Positions 1 through 8,158 of a stretch of DNA of 64,000 nt are shown here, piece by piece (within the stretch, counting starts at the first letter, position 1; each line of letters starts with the position of its first letter). Made by a program: the position numbers and the translations under genes. This stretch comes from Pseudoalteromonas sp. '520P1 No. 423' (GTDB taxonomy: Bacteria; Pseudomonadota; Gammaproteobacteria; Enterobacterales; Alteromonadaceae). The stretch lies in the NCBI RefSeq assembly GCF_001269985.1, contig NZ_BBZB01000001.1, positions 434,001 to 498,000 of the forward strand. Direction: 5' to 3'. The notes beneath the pieces were generated by a model, which worked only from the letters and a program-made list of their open reading frames with translations, was not told the origin of the DNA and did not search any database.

Positions 1-280
1 GTCCAACAAAGGCATCAAACGATGCAAATTTATTGCTGGCATTTTTTCTCAGCCAACTCGGCACCCTGTTAACAGGTAAACGCTTTGGCGGTAAATAACT
101 CACGTTAAGTGGCGTATTGTCGATCATTGCCTGCGTTAAGCTAAAGCTAATGGGGCTTACTGTCGCAATGCTACCATTTGCTGAAACGAAGTTTATTGGT
201 GCTACATTTGCCAATGCGGTACTTGCCAACAAGCAAGAAAATAGCGCGAAATACGTTTTATACATAAAGTTAAGTCGCAT
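1..280 (-). CDS. Second periplasmic metal-binding protein, FpvF-like (3' part outside window)
   Basis: Minus-strand reading frame that starts at ATG 280 behind an AGGATAAAAA ribosome site and runs off the left edge, so only about 93 residues are visible. Residues 1-24 form a signal peptide (MRLNFMYKTYFALFSCLLAS, cleavage near ALA-N). The mature part has an LPPKRLPVNRVPSWL stretch, which I associate with solute-binding proteins of Zn/Mn/Fe ABC systems. It lies 3 bp after the permease gene, so it is the last visible gene of the same operon. A second binding protein after the permease matches the position of fpvF in the P. aeruginosa fpvCDEF ABC system. The assignment rests mainly on context, because the metal-binding residues are not visible. 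Confidence 0.55.
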   Translation of the reverse strand, partial: MRLNFMYKTYFALFSCLLASTALANVAPINFVSANGSIATVSPISFSLTQAMIDNTPLNVSYLPPKRLPVNRVPSWLRKNASNKFASFDAFVG

Positions 281-283
281 TTT

Positions 284-1168
284 TTATCCTTTTTTCCGCA
301 TAAAGCTATGAGAACTGATTGAGAACACAAACCATACACAAGCCACCAAAATAATCGCAGGTCCTGTCGCTACAGCCCATTGCATATACATAGGCAACAA
401 GACACCCGCTAAGGCGCTAGAGGTGGCAATAAGGATTGACCACGCCAACATGCTTTTTAAATTATTAGCCAAAAGCCGTGCACTTGCCGCTGGGATTAAT
501 AGCAAAGCACCAACTAACACCGCGCCAATAATTTTTACCGCCGCTACGGTCATTAAGGCAATGAGCAATACAAAGCTGTAATCGTGTAGCTTGGTTTTTA
601 CGCGTAAACTTTTTGCAATTTCTGGCGACAGTGCAGTTAAATACGCTTTGTTTGAATACTTAAACGCCAATGCGGTAATAAGCACAAACATGGTAAATAA
701 AATCACGATATCTTGTGAATCGGCCGTGAGTACTGAGCCAAAAAGCACTTGTTCAACTAAGTGAGCATTGACTTTCTTGGCCACTACCATCAACAAAGCT
801 GCACCAAGAGCTAACGCGAATGATAGGAATACGCCAATCAAGGCATCGTAAGGCACAGTTGTTCTACCGCGCACCCATTGCAGAGATAATGCAAACACAA
901 TGGAAAAGGCAAATAGACTAATCCACGGTGCAGTGGTCGGCTCGCCGAGTAAAATACCTATCGACACCCCTGTAAGTGCAGAGTGACCAACCGCTTCTGA
1001 TAAAAACGCTAAGCGCTTAACCACGACTAAGGTACCAAGTACCCCTAATAACGGGCCAATCATTAAGCTGGCTAAAAAGGCATTAACTAAAAAGCTATAG
1101 CCAAACATTTCGGGTAGCCAGCCTTGCTCTGCTAAGCCAGCGAAAAATTGATGAATACTGTCTAACAT
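284..1168 (-). CDS. Metal ABC transporter permease (ZnuB/FpvE family)
   Basis: 294 residues, with about eight hydrophobic segments across the whole length, typical of the ABC-3 permease family for Zn, Mn or Fe(II). A family-like stretch VKRLAFLSEAVGHSALTG is visible near residues 50-67, with further helices to the C-terminus. It forms the inner-membrane channel that works with the ATPase immediately upstream (8 bp gap) and the binding protein before that. Length and topology are normal for the family. The metal cannot be read from the sequence; the neighbours (PepSY protein, diflavin reductase, TonB receptor) favour iron. Confidence 0.9.
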   Translation of the reverse strand: MLDSIHQFFAGLAEQGWLPEMFGYSFLVNAFLASLMIGPLLGVLGTLVVVKRLAFLSEAVGHSALTGVSIGILLGEPTTAPWISLFAFSIVFALSLQWVRGRTTVPYDALIGVFLSFALALGAALLMVVAKKVNAHLVEQVLFGSVLTADSQDIVILFTMFVLITALAFKYSNKAYLTALSPEIAKSLRVKTKLHDYSFVLLIALMTVAAVKIIGAVLVGALLLIPAASARLLANNLKSMLAWSILIATSSALAGVLLPMYMQWAVATGPAIILVACVWFVFSISSHSFMRKKG

Positions 1169-1176
1169 AATAATGG

Positions 1177-1905
1177 CTAACCCATATTGGCGAAATCTAA
1201 CGGCGACGCATTTTGTTGTAATACGTCAAAAATTTTATCAGCACTGCCTACTTCAACTAAGGTTTGTTCAATAAGTGCTATTTGCTGACAATACTTAGCA
1301 ACAATATGCCAATGGTGCTCGACCATTAAGATCGAATTTTCTTTTTGATGATAGTCACTTAACAGATCGAGGATCAGTTGATGTCCTTTTTTATCAACGC
1401 CCGCTAACGGCTCATCCAGTAACAAAATGTCTGGTTCATTAAGCAAAGCGCCACACAGCAGCACTCTCTGTCTTTCACCTGTTGATAAGGTGCCGATGCG
1501 TTTGTCAGCAAAATTACTAATTTGGAACTTTTCCATGGTTTGCATGATTTTTTGATTGTGCTTGTACTTAAGCCAAACGGCGCGGTTTTCCGCTACCATG
1601 CGTAAGTAATCGAGTACGGTAATTGGCAAAGTGGCATCAAACGGTGCCAACTGTGGTACATAGCCAATATTGCCCACTTTCCCTTGTGGCCAATCTAAAT
1701 AGATGCCACCTTGATGAGGCACAAGTCCAAGCAGTGCTTTGATCAGCGTTGATTTACCACCACCATTGGGGCCGACAATACCCAACCAGCAGCCAGGCTC
1801 AATGGTGAGATTAATATTTGATAGTAAATGATTTCGCTCTATTTTTACTGATGTATTATCGAAAGTAACGCATGGCGAAGCGCTATCGGAAGCCGTGTAT
1901 GACAT
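1177..1905 (-). CDS. Metal ABC transporter ATP-binding protein (ZnuC/FpvD family)
   Basis: 242-residue cytoplasmic ATPase. The Walker A motif GPNGGGKST lies near residue 45, the signature LSTGERQR near 140, Walker B LLLDEP near 160, and the switch His in MVEHHWH near 195. All catalytic motifs are intact. The start codon overlaps the last base of the binding-protein gene (stop/start overlap at 1905), so translation is probably coupled. It powers the permease encoded 8 bp downstream. The set binding protein, ATPase, permease is the standard cluster-9 metal importer arrangement. Confidence 0.92.
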   Translation of the reverse strand: MSYTASDSASPCVTFDNTSVKIERNHLLSNINLTIEPGCWLGIVGPNGGGKSTLIKALLGLVPHQGGIYLDWPQGKVGNIGYVPQLAPFDATLPITVLDYLRMVAENRAVWLKYKHNQKIMQTMEKFQISNFADKRIGTLSTGERQRVLLCGALLNEPDILLLDEPLAGVDKKGHQLILDLLSDYHQKENSILMVEHHWHIVAKYCQQIALIEQTLVEVGSADKIFDVLQQNASPLDFANMG

Positions 1906-2795
1906 TAACCTACCTTGTTAGCAGCATACGTTAATGCTTCTGCTAATTTGTTGATATTGTGACGCATTTCTAATTCGACTAATTCTTTGGTGTACTCGCC
2001 GTGCGTCATATGAGAAAAGTGGTAAATTTTAATGCCAGTTTCTTTTTCAATCACGTCAATGTAATCATTTGACATGTTTAGTTCAGTGAACAATACGTCG
2101 ATATCCGCTTTGCGAATTTCATCAATCGTCGCTTGTAACTGTGAGGCACTTGGTTTTACCCCATGTGCAGGTTCAACCACGGCAGAAACCGTTAAACCAA
2201 ATTCTTGTAGTAAATAACCGTAGGCATTGTGAGTGCTGGCAATTTTAACCTTGCTCAAATCTTTATTGATTAAGATATGTTGAACATTCTTCTTTAATGC
2301 ACGCAACTTTTTAGCGTACAAAAAAGCATTTTTACTAAAGTACTTCGCATTCTCGGGATCAATTTTACCTAACCCTTTAGCAATGCTGTAAACTTGACGA
2401 ATGCCCGCATCAATCGACACAAAAGTGTGTGAATTTGACTTACCACCATGACCAAGTAACGGCACATCTTTATTAGCAAAAATCATGTTGAGGTTTTTAG
2501 GGTTTACGCGCTCTACGGCATGCATTACAAACTCATCATGACCAATGCCATTAACCACTAAGGCATCTAATTTATTCAACCGAGCAATATCCGCCGGATT
2601 TAACGAGTAACTGTGAGGATTAAACCCTGTTTCAATCAGCGGTAATACTTCGCCTTTATCACCCAATACGTTAGCAACATACGAATAATAAGGATGCAAT
2701 GTAATACCGACAGTAAGCTTTTTGTCTGTCGATGGTTCAGCAATGGTAAACCCCGCAAAGGTTAACAGTAGAAATAAGGTAATTAGGTGTTTCAT
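1905..2795 (-). CDS. Periplasmic metal-binding protein of ABC importer (ZnuA/TroA/FpvC-like)
   Basis: 296 residues with a signal peptide (first 19 residues, ending FTIA). The cluster A-I metal-binding fold is suggested by spaced histidines: H34 (TLHPYYSY), H61 (FNPHSYSL), H123 (SHTFVSI) and H189 (STHNAYGYL), with an acidic residue in FTELNMSND. The long His-rich loop of zinc-specific ZnuA is reduced to a few residues (GHGGKSNSH), so zinc specificity is not assured. The gene overlaps both neighbours by 1-4 bases and is part of the nine-gene minus-strand run. In the fpv-like model it would receive Fe(II) released in the periplasm. Confidence 0.88.
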   Translation of the reverse strand: MKHLITLFLLLTFAGFTIAEPSTDKKLTVGITLHPYYSYVANVLGDKGEVLPLIETGFNPHSYSLNPADIARLNKLDALVVNGIGHDEFVMHAVERVNPKNLNMIFANKDVPLLGHGGKSNSHTFVSIDAGIRQVYSIAKGLGKIDPENAKYFSKNAFLYAKKLRALKKNVQHILINKDLSKVKIASTHNAYGYLLQEFGLTVSAVVEPAHGVKPSASQLQATIDEIRKADIDVLFTELNMSNDYIDVIEKETGIKIYHFSHMTHGEYTKELVELEMRHNINKLAEALTYAANKVG

Positions 2796-3340
2796 ATCCT
2801 GCTCTTATCAGTAGCTAAATGGGCGACGGCTCGCCATTCTTCAATCGCTTGGCAGCGCGTGTCATTGTGAGTTTCATCGAGAGTATCTGCATGATTTTCA
2901 TGATTTTCATGAGCCCCGCTCTCACGCCATTGAACCTGCCACGGCTCGTTATAGAGTTTAATCAAACGCAACTGCACTTCCTGTTTATCAATTACAAAGC
3001 AATTTTCGCCAGCCATCTCAAAGTGCTCAGCGGTAAACGGTGCTAATTCATTGTCTAGTAATTCAGTTAAGCTCGGCTGCTGACTTACTATTTCAATATC
3101 TTGAAGCATGGCAAGTTCGTCGCTAGCGATACTAAGCTGTGTAGCTAAATTACTGAGGTGGTTAGGCAGTCGAATCGTGTGATGATCTTTATGCCCAGTA
3201 AACCATAGCAATAAAGCAGCAGATAATAAGATACCAATTAACGTGAGAAAAAAGTAACGATTCTCTTTATGGCTATCCGTTAATGGAATAACTTCTCTAA
3301 CCACTTGGGTTTGGTGTGCTTGATTATTAAAGTTCGGCAT
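2792..3340 (-). CDS. Single-pass envelope protein of the metal-uptake operon (DUF6162-like)
   Basis: I take ATG 3340 (MPNFNNQ) as the start, giving 182 residues. An upstream GTG at 3394 is possible but would overlap the previous gene by about 70 bases. A charged N-terminal 35 residues precede one membrane helix (FFLTLIGILLSAALLLWF), then a periplasmic part ending in a His/Glu-rich stretch (ENHENHADTLDETHND) that could bind metal. It resembles the DUF6162 proteins I know beside metal ABC transporters; this recognition is from memory. It overlaps both neighbours, which shows tight co-expression. The position matches fpvK/fpvJ of the P. aeruginosa system. Biochemical role unknown. Confidence 0.65.
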   Translation of the reverse strand: MPNFNNQAHQTQVVREVIPLTDSHKENRYFFLTLIGILLSAALLLWFTGHKDHHTIRLPNHLSNLATQLSIASDELAMLQDIEIVSQQPSLTELLDNELAPFTAEHFEMAGENCFVIDKQEVQLRLIKLYNEPWQVQWRESGAHENHENHADTLDETHNDTRCQAIEEWRAVAHLATDKSRI

Positions 3341-3650
3341 AATCGAACTCAGCTGGGCTTTCGTGGCCGGGGTTAAATACGATGTAGAATTCACTCTCGG
3401 GCATTTTAAAAGCTACGCTGCCATCTTCTGCGGTAGTTTGTTTAGAAAGTAGTTCTTCGTCGTAAGAGAATACTTCAAGCGCGACAACACCAGCTAAACT
3501 GGCATCACTATAACCGGCTAAGCAGTGCAGTGTTGTTTTATCTTCAGGCTTTACTTCACAACTTAGTGTCGGAAAATGCGCATACGCCTTGCTGCAAAGC
3601 ACCAAGGCAATAAGCGCTAGTGATGTTTTTGCAAAAAATTGCTTATTCAT
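3327..3650 (-). CDS. Small secreted protein of the metal-uptake operon
   Basis: 107 residues. The first 24 form a clear signal peptide ending in KAYA. The mature domain has two cysteines (SCEVKP and HCLAGY) that could pair, and a beta-rich pattern (VVALEVFSYDEEL, GSVAFKMPESEFYIVFN) like the small beta-sandwich domains found beside DUF4198 proteins. It overlaps the DUF4198 gene by 8 bases and the next membrane protein by 14. Probably a periplasmic partner of the importer or of the reducing step; I do not recognise a named family. Confidence 0.65.
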   Translation of the reverse strand: MNKQFFAKTSLALIALVLCSKAYAHFPTLSCEVKPEDKTTLHCLAGYSDASLAGVVALEVFSYDEELLSKQTTAEDGSVAFKMPESEFYIVFNPGHESPAEFDYAEL

Positions 3651-4467
3651 AAATCACTTCAAATGCATAGTAAACACGAGTAATGTCGAAATCTGCCTCG
3701 GCATCTTCACTTTTCATTTTATGATATACCTTAAGCATAAAACGTCCACCTTCTTCTAAAGAGAAGTTAACCAAACCTTCGCTGTCTGATTTAAGATCAA
3801 CAACTAACGGCTCTTCTTGGTATTGTGGACCTTCTTTTTCTAAGGTGAAATCTAAGTCTTTAGCTGGCTCACCATTAAATAGTGCCTTAATTTGAATTTC
3901 TTCACCTGTTACATAGTCTGCTGGGTGAGTGACAGGCACTAATTCAAAACCTTTATTTTTTGGCTGTAAAACGGCATCAGTCGGTGCGCCATTAGTCAGG
4001 TATGACATTGCAACAGTAAAGTACTTAGAGGTTTCTAAGTTCTTGCCGTTTTTAGGCATTTTAGCTTGTGCTTCTGATTTGCTCGCTCTTAAGCGTTTTT
4101 CAGTTTCACGCTTACCTACTGTGTAGCGAGAGAAGTACGAAGGGCCTCGCTCATAAATCAATCCGTAAGTACCTTGAGCTTCAACAGCTAAATCAAACGT
4201 AGAGCGCTGTGCACCTTGATAGAATGAGCCAACACGACGGATTTGCTTACCATCAACACCATAGGCTTTAACACCCGAGCTAGGCATTGAAAAATCTGGT
4301 CTAAAGGTAGTATGTGACGCAGTAATATCCACCGTTACGCTTTTTGACTTATCCGTATCTACTGAAAAAAAGCTCGGCCAAATGTAAATGTCGTGTGCGT
4401 TACTCGCAAAGCTTGAAATAGCGAAAAGAGAGCCAACAACGGCTTTTAAAAAGTGATTAAACTTCAT
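3643..4467 (-). CDS. DUF4198 family periplasmic protein
   Basis: 274 residues with a signal peptide (first 24 residues, ending SNA) and then the characteristic mature start HDIYIWPSFF. The pattern His-Asp plus aromatic residues after cleavage is typical of DUF4198, related to the NikM/CbiN-associated beta-sandwich proteins seen with nickel, cobalt and iron uptake. The second half contains FELVPVTHPADYVTGEEIQIKALFNGEP-type beta repeats. It sits 2 bp after the DUF2271 gene and overlaps the next gene. DUF4198, DUF2271 and PepSY genes are known to travel together near iron-assimilation and ApbE genes; a direct role in handling metal or substrate in the periplasm is inferred. Confidence 0.82.
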   Translation of the reverse strand: MKFNHFLKAVVGSLFAISSFASNAHDIYIWPSFFSVDTDKSKSVTVDITASHTTFRPDFSMPSSGVKAYGVDGKQIRRVGSFYQGAQRSTFDLAVEAQGTYGLIYERGPSYFSRYTVGKRETEKRLRASKSEAQAKMPKNGKNLETSKYFTVAMSYLTNGAPTDAVLQPKNKGFELVPVTHPADYVTGEEIQIKALFNGEPAKDLDFTLEKEGPQYQEEPLVVDLKSDSEGLVNFSLEEGGRFMLKVYHKMKSEDAEADFDITRVYYAFEVIYE

Positions 4468-4469
4468 TA

Positions 4470-4943
4470 TTATTTTCCTATTTTGATACTTATTGGGCCA
4501 ACTTCTTTATCAGCCTTAAAATTGAATTCTTTTTGGTCACTGTTAAAATCAATAGCTTGCTTAATTAACGAACGGCCGCCGTCTTCGCGCACCACTTCGA
4601 TATAAAGCTTAAATTTACTGACGCCTTCAACATTGAACGATTTTTTATACTCACCAGGCCCTTTAGTCGCAGCTGTTACACCGTCTGGTGCATCGCCATA
4701 ACGTCCCTGCTTACGCCACCAACGACGAATGTCTGCAAGCCATTTGTCTTCTGATTTTTTGGTAAGATGCCAAAGCAATAGCGTTTCTTTTTTTTCCTTG
4801 CTTTCTATCCAAATGGCAACATATGGTTTGTGATAATTTGCGCTGTCAAAGCTCGGTAACTCAAAACTAACATCCAACTGCTCTGCCTGTACGCTGGTAC
4901 TTGCTACTATTAACGCCAACATACATAAAAATTTACGAAACAC
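4470..4943 (-). CDS. DUF2271 domain periplasmic protein
   Basis: 157 residues with a signal peptide ending VQA. The mature part is a single DUF2271 domain: a FELPSFDSANYHKPYVAIWI opening, a central DIRRWWRKQGRYGD motif and GPGEYKKSFN. A paralogous domain forms the C-terminus of the ApbE fusion at 10594-12081, where RSWWRIQGRK and RPGHYEVIW occupy the same places. Located between the PepSY and DUF4198 genes with 2-12 bp gaps. It is probably part of a periplasmic electron-transfer or metal-reduction unit; enzymatic function is not established. Confidence 0.82.
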   Translation of the reverse strand: MFRKFLCMLALIVASTSVQAEQLDVSFELPSFDSANYHKPYVAIWIESKEKKETLLLWHLTKKSEDKWLADIRRWWRKQGRYGDAPDGVTAATKGPGEYKKSFNVEGVSKFKLYIEVVREDGGRSLIKQAIDFNSDQKEFNFKADKEVGPISIKIGK

Positions 4944-4955
4944 TTAAAATTCCTC

Positions 4956-5615
4956 CTAATGCATTAAATACAATGCAAAAATAAATATGCCGCCACCCAT
5001 AACCATTGAGATATTGGCAGGCACACGTTCTAAACGATTAACCACTACTAACCAGAATCCACTGATGCAAAACAACAACATACAAACAGCGCTCAGATCT
5101 GACATTGCTCGCCAAAAGCCACTAACATGCTTGGCTCTGTGAAGGTTATTCAACATGGCTATTGTCGATAGCTGACGGTTATCTACAGCAATCAGATTGT
5201 CTGCAAAAAATACTTCAATGACGGTAGATCCGTTAGGGCCAGTGAGATCAACAATTAACAGTTGATCGTAATCATCCCACTCAATCGAAAAATCAACCCC
5301 ACGGATATCGTGTTCTTTATCTAGCCACTGCAACAAAACCAAACTGTGCGAGCCATAATTTTGTGGCCAATCTGGCATTTCTCCCGCCCAATCTGGCAAT
5401 TGAATTTCACTCATCTTGTTATCAACTTCACCCATTTCCAATTCTGGATGATTTAATAAAATCCCAGTAACGGCAAAAAATATCATTAATAACAACACCG
5501 GTAAGGCACTGTATATATGCACCTTTCGCATAATAGCTGTGACTTGATGTAACTGAATATGATGTTGTCGACGCGTTTCGTCGAGCTTATTAACGCTTTT
5601 CAATTGAATACCCAA
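4956..5615 (-). CDS. PepSY-associated membrane protein (FpvG-like reductase component)
   Basis: About 219 residues. A short basic N-terminus with RKVHIYSALP leads into a first helix (VLLLMIFFAVTGILLNHPE), then a periplasmic PepSY-like region, then LNNLHRAKHVSGFWRAMSDL and two C-terminal helices. Histidines flanking the helices (HIY, NHPE, NLHRAKH) could hold haem or a redox centre, as proposed for PepSY reductases. The upstream start at 5615 is TTG; TTG 5603 (behind GGG) and ATG 5531 are alternatives. It is the first gene of the minus-strand run, divergent from the diflavin reductase, and corresponds in position to fpvG. Confidence 0.75.
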   Translation of the reverse strand: MGIQLKSVNKLDETRRQHHIQLHQVTAIMRKVHIYSALPVLLLMIFFAVTGILLNHPELEMGEVDNKMSEIQLPDWAGEMPDWPQNYGSHSLVLLQWLDKEHDIRGVDFSIEWDDYDQLLIVDLTGPNGSTVIEVFFADNLIAVDNRQLSTIAMLNNLHRAKHVSGFWRAMSDLSAVCMLLFCISGFWLVVVNRLERVPANISMVMGGGIFIFALYLMH

Positions 5616-5645
5616 AATTTTTGAGAATGCAATTATACTAGTAAT

Positions 5646-5660
5646 TACGAATAATTCTCA
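5646..5660. promoter_or_regulatory. Possible Fur-like operator in divergent promoter
   Basis: Between the PepSY operon and the diflavin reductase. On the minus strand it reads TGAGAATTATTCGTA, an imperfect match to the 7-1-7 Fur core (TGATAAT-x-ATTATCA). The 5660-5690 stretch adds GCAAATAATTTTTATTT. Weak by itself, but better Fur-like sites occur at the two other control regions of this locus. Confidence 0.35.
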
Positions 5661-5713
5661 ATAACATATGCAAATAATTTTTATTTAGATTTATTTTAAG
5701 TGGTAAAATTCTG

Positions 5714-7660
5714 ATGCCATCGATGATCAATTCATTAGTTATACAGCGTGCAGCCCCTTTTTTGGCGCGCATATTAAGTGTCATCAATATTGCGATGATA
5801 GTTTTATCGTTAGTGTTGTTTACGTTAGTCTGGTCGATTCAAGCTGCACACACAGATTCAGAAACGCTAGGAGAGTTGCAATATGCAAATACGTTAGTAT
5901 CGGGTGCGCTAGTGTCGGCCGAGTATAAACAATTACTCGATAGCCGCCTTTGGAGGATAAAACCTGAGCTAGGTGGCGGTGTGATTATTACCACTAACAA
6001 CGGTTTGATTAAAAATAAACTTAGTACACAGCATCTAACAGTCTACCTCACTAGCCAATCAATTTTGAAATGCTTCACAGCGCTATGCATATTAGCCGTG
6101 ATTTTGCTACTTGCCAGCAGAAATTACTTGCGTTTGGTAGCACTAAGCGCCATCAATATTTTGTTGATTTTTCACTTCAAGACGCCATTTTTGTTTGATG
6201 AAAAAACTGCTATTACTACGCCTGTCAGTTACGCAATAACGAGCTTAACTTTCGTCGCATTAATTCTTTGGATATACAATAAATGGTTACTTAAGAACAA
6301 TCATGTAAGTAGCACATTAATCGCTTATGCAAGTCAATCTGGTAGTGCAATGTCACTTGCGAAACGATTTAATAAAGCGTTACTTCACACTAGCGATGTG
6401 CGCTGTGTTTCAACATTAGACCCGAATATTTTTAGCCAGTACGAGAACGTATTACTGATCGCTAGTACCTACGGAGAAGGCCAACCTCCAGAAAAGGCAC
6501 AAAATTTTTTGCGTAAACTAACGTCTTTAAATACTTATGAAAGCGCAGTAAACTTTTCAATCTTGGCTTTGGGAGACAGTCACTATAGCGACTTTTGCGC
6601 TTTTGGTCATCGCCTCGAGCAGTTACTTACGTTAAAAGGTGCTCAATCTATAGTTCATACGGTCGAAGTTGATCGCCTCGACAACAATTCGGTCAATGAT
6701 TGGTGGCAGAAATTAACCACGCAACTTAACTGGCGCACCAAAGATATTAAGCAGGCTTGCGTCTCCTTGCCAGTGGTTGAGAATACAGTCTGTAATCCAA
6801 CACAAGGTCATCGACATGCGCATGTTATCGCATTTGATAAGCAACAGCTCAGCTACCAGCCAGGTGATCTGCTCGCTATATCGCCTGTGCGCAGCACAGA
6901 ACACGCAAAACGCATTATCGATAGCTTAGGGTTACAAGCGCAAGACACAGTGACTTTAGCCAAGCAAAAAACAACACTGTTGAACGCGTTAACCACATTA
7001 GAGTGGCAAGGAGAACAAGCAGAAACGGCACAGCAACTCGTCGAAAAGTTAAGACCATTAGTACCACGCGTCTATTCGATAGCGAGCTCGCCTTATCACG
7101 ACACGATAGAGCTTTTGGTGCGTCGTCACACTCTAGAAAATGGGGAGCCTGGCATTGCATCTCATTACTTATGCGATTTAACACCAGAGCAATTGGTGAA
7201 CGCTGAAATACGCGTGCACTCTAATTTTCATTTACCTAAACATGACGCGCCGCTCATTTTAATTGGCGCAGGTACAGGCTTAGCACCGCTAATAGGCTTT
7301 TTACGCCATAGAGCGGCGACGGTTAGCTCGCAACAACATTGGTTACTATTTGGTGAGCAATACCAAGCAAAAGATTTTTACTTTTCTAAAGAAATTGACC
7401 TATTGTGCCAACAAAAGCTTATTAGCAAGTTGAGCTTAGCATGGTCTCGCGATAATGAGCCTAGCTATATTGGTGAGCATATTACGCGAGAAAAAGCACA
7501 ACTACTTGAATGGGTTCAAGAGTTAGGCGCTAACATTTACGTTTGTGGTAATCAGGTAGGTTTTGGCGAAAGTGTCTGCGAAAAGCTCACTGAAATATTT
7601 GGGCAAAAAGCATATCAACGCATGATTCAACATGGCCAATTGCGAACTGATCTTTATTAA
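5714..7660 (+). CDS. Membrane-anchored diflavin (sulfite reductase alpha-type) NADPH reductase
   Basis: 648 residues. The N-terminal 190 residues hold about four helices (for example VINIAMIVLSLVLFTLVW and two near 110-150 and 175). A flavodoxin domain follows (STLIAYASQSGSA near 198; STYGEGQPPEKA), then the FAD domain with RVYSIASSP near 453 and the NADPH-binding GAGTGLAPLIGF near 520. The end is YVCGNQVGFG and a C-terminal aromatic Tyr, as in CysJ/P450 reductases. All cofactor motifs look intact. It would pass electrons from cytoplasmic NADPH via FAD/FMN toward the membrane and periplasm, fitting a reductive metal-uptake locus. Divergent from the PepSY operon; start at 5714 or 5723 (both ATG). 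Confidence 0.88.
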   Translation: MPSMINSLVIQRAAPFLARILSVINIAMIVLSLVLFTLVWSIQAAHTDSETLGELQYANTLVSGALVSAEYKQLLDSRLWRIKPELGGGVIITTNNGLIKNKLSTQHLTVYLTSQSILKCFTALCILAVILLLASRNYLRLVALSAINILLIFHFKTPFLFDEKTAITTPVSYAITSLTFVALILWIYNKWLLKNNHVSSTLIAYASQSGSAMSLAKRFNKALLHTSDVRCVSTLDPNIFSQYENVLLIASTYGEGQPPEKAQNFLRKLTSLNTYESAVNFSILALGDSHYSDFCAFGHRLEQLLTLKGAQSIVHTVEVDRLDNNSVNDWWQKLTTQLNWRTKDIKQACVSLPVVENTVCNPTQGHRHAHVIAFDKQQLSYQPGDLLAISPVRSTEHAKRIIDSLGLQAQDTVTLAKQKTTLLNALTTLEWQGEQAETAQQLVEKLRPLVPRVYSIASSPYHDTIELLVRRHTLENGEPGIASHYLCDLTPEQLVNAEIRVHSNFHLPKHDAPLILIGAGTGLAPLIGFLRHRAATVSSQQHWLLFGEQYQAKDFYFSKEIDLLCQQKLISKLSLAWSRDNEPSYIGEHITREKAQLLEWVQELGANIYVCGNQVGFGESVCEKLTEIFGQKAYQRMIQHGQLRTDLY

Positions 7661-7772
7661 TGAACATCTAATAAATGAGATACTCAAGAACCTTTAGTTG
7701 CTAATTTAGCGTCTTTATTTACTAAGGTTAAAGCCAATAACGTTACTGTAATAAAAACGGTCACTAGGTTGG

Positions 7773-8048
7773 CTACTGGATATTTAAATGGGTACAAAAT
7801 AGGAGTGATAATTCAAAAACTCCCATAAAAATAAAATGGGCGCCGAGAAAATCAAGGATAGAAGCGGTTGTTTCTGAATACTTGCTTCCTTGATGGATAA
7901 CAAATATACCCATAAAGCCAATCGTAAGATGGGCAACTATCCAAAGATTAACGTCGTTAACTTCCCTTAATAACATCACAACTGTGTGGCCGATAGGCAT
8001 CAGCGACAGTACCAAAAGAATACTCAATAGCCAGAACTTAATACGCAT
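7773..8048 (-). CDS. Small multi-pass membrane protein, probably frameshifted near its 3' end
   Basis: Taken from ATG 8048 (MRIKFWLLSILL), giving 91 residues in three hydrophobic segments. After GVFELS the frame ends quickly at 7773, but the -1/+1 frame continues in a protein-like way (PILYPFKYP, then VANLVTVFITVTLLALTL) to a stop at 7684. A one-base indel near 7815 would restore a protein of about 120 residues with four helices. This could be a sequencing error or a recent mutation. It lies between the reductase and the TonB receptor terminator, convergent with the former. Function unknown; no family recognised. Confidence 0.55.
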   Translation of the reverse strand: MRIKFWLLSILLVLSLMPIGHTVVMLLREVNDVNLWIVAHLTIGFMGIFVIHQGSKYSETTASILDFLGAHFIFMGVFELSLLFCTHLNIQ

Positions 8049-8077
8049 ATTTACACACTTTATCTGAACCAAAAAAA

Positions 8078-8105
8078 ACTCTGAATCTTGCGAAAGATTC
8101 AGAGT
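8078..8105 (-). terminator. Rho-independent terminator of the TonB receptor gene
   Basis: Perfect 12-bp inverted repeat ACTCTGAATCTT / AAGATTCAGAGT with a 4-base loop. On the minus strand it is followed by eight T, on the plus strand by five, so it may act in both directions. Confidence 0.9.
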
Positions 8106-8158
8106 TTTTATTATAAATAATTTTAATTAACTAATGACTTAATTAATAAATAATTCAA

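Noticed and set aside
117..311. 64-codon plus-strand frame at the window start
   Set aside because: The opposite strand encodes a signal peptide and family-like sequence in the operon; this is its shadow.
6713..7206. Short frames inside the diflavin reductase gene
   Set aside because: No ribosome sites or family features; the reductase frame explains the sequence.
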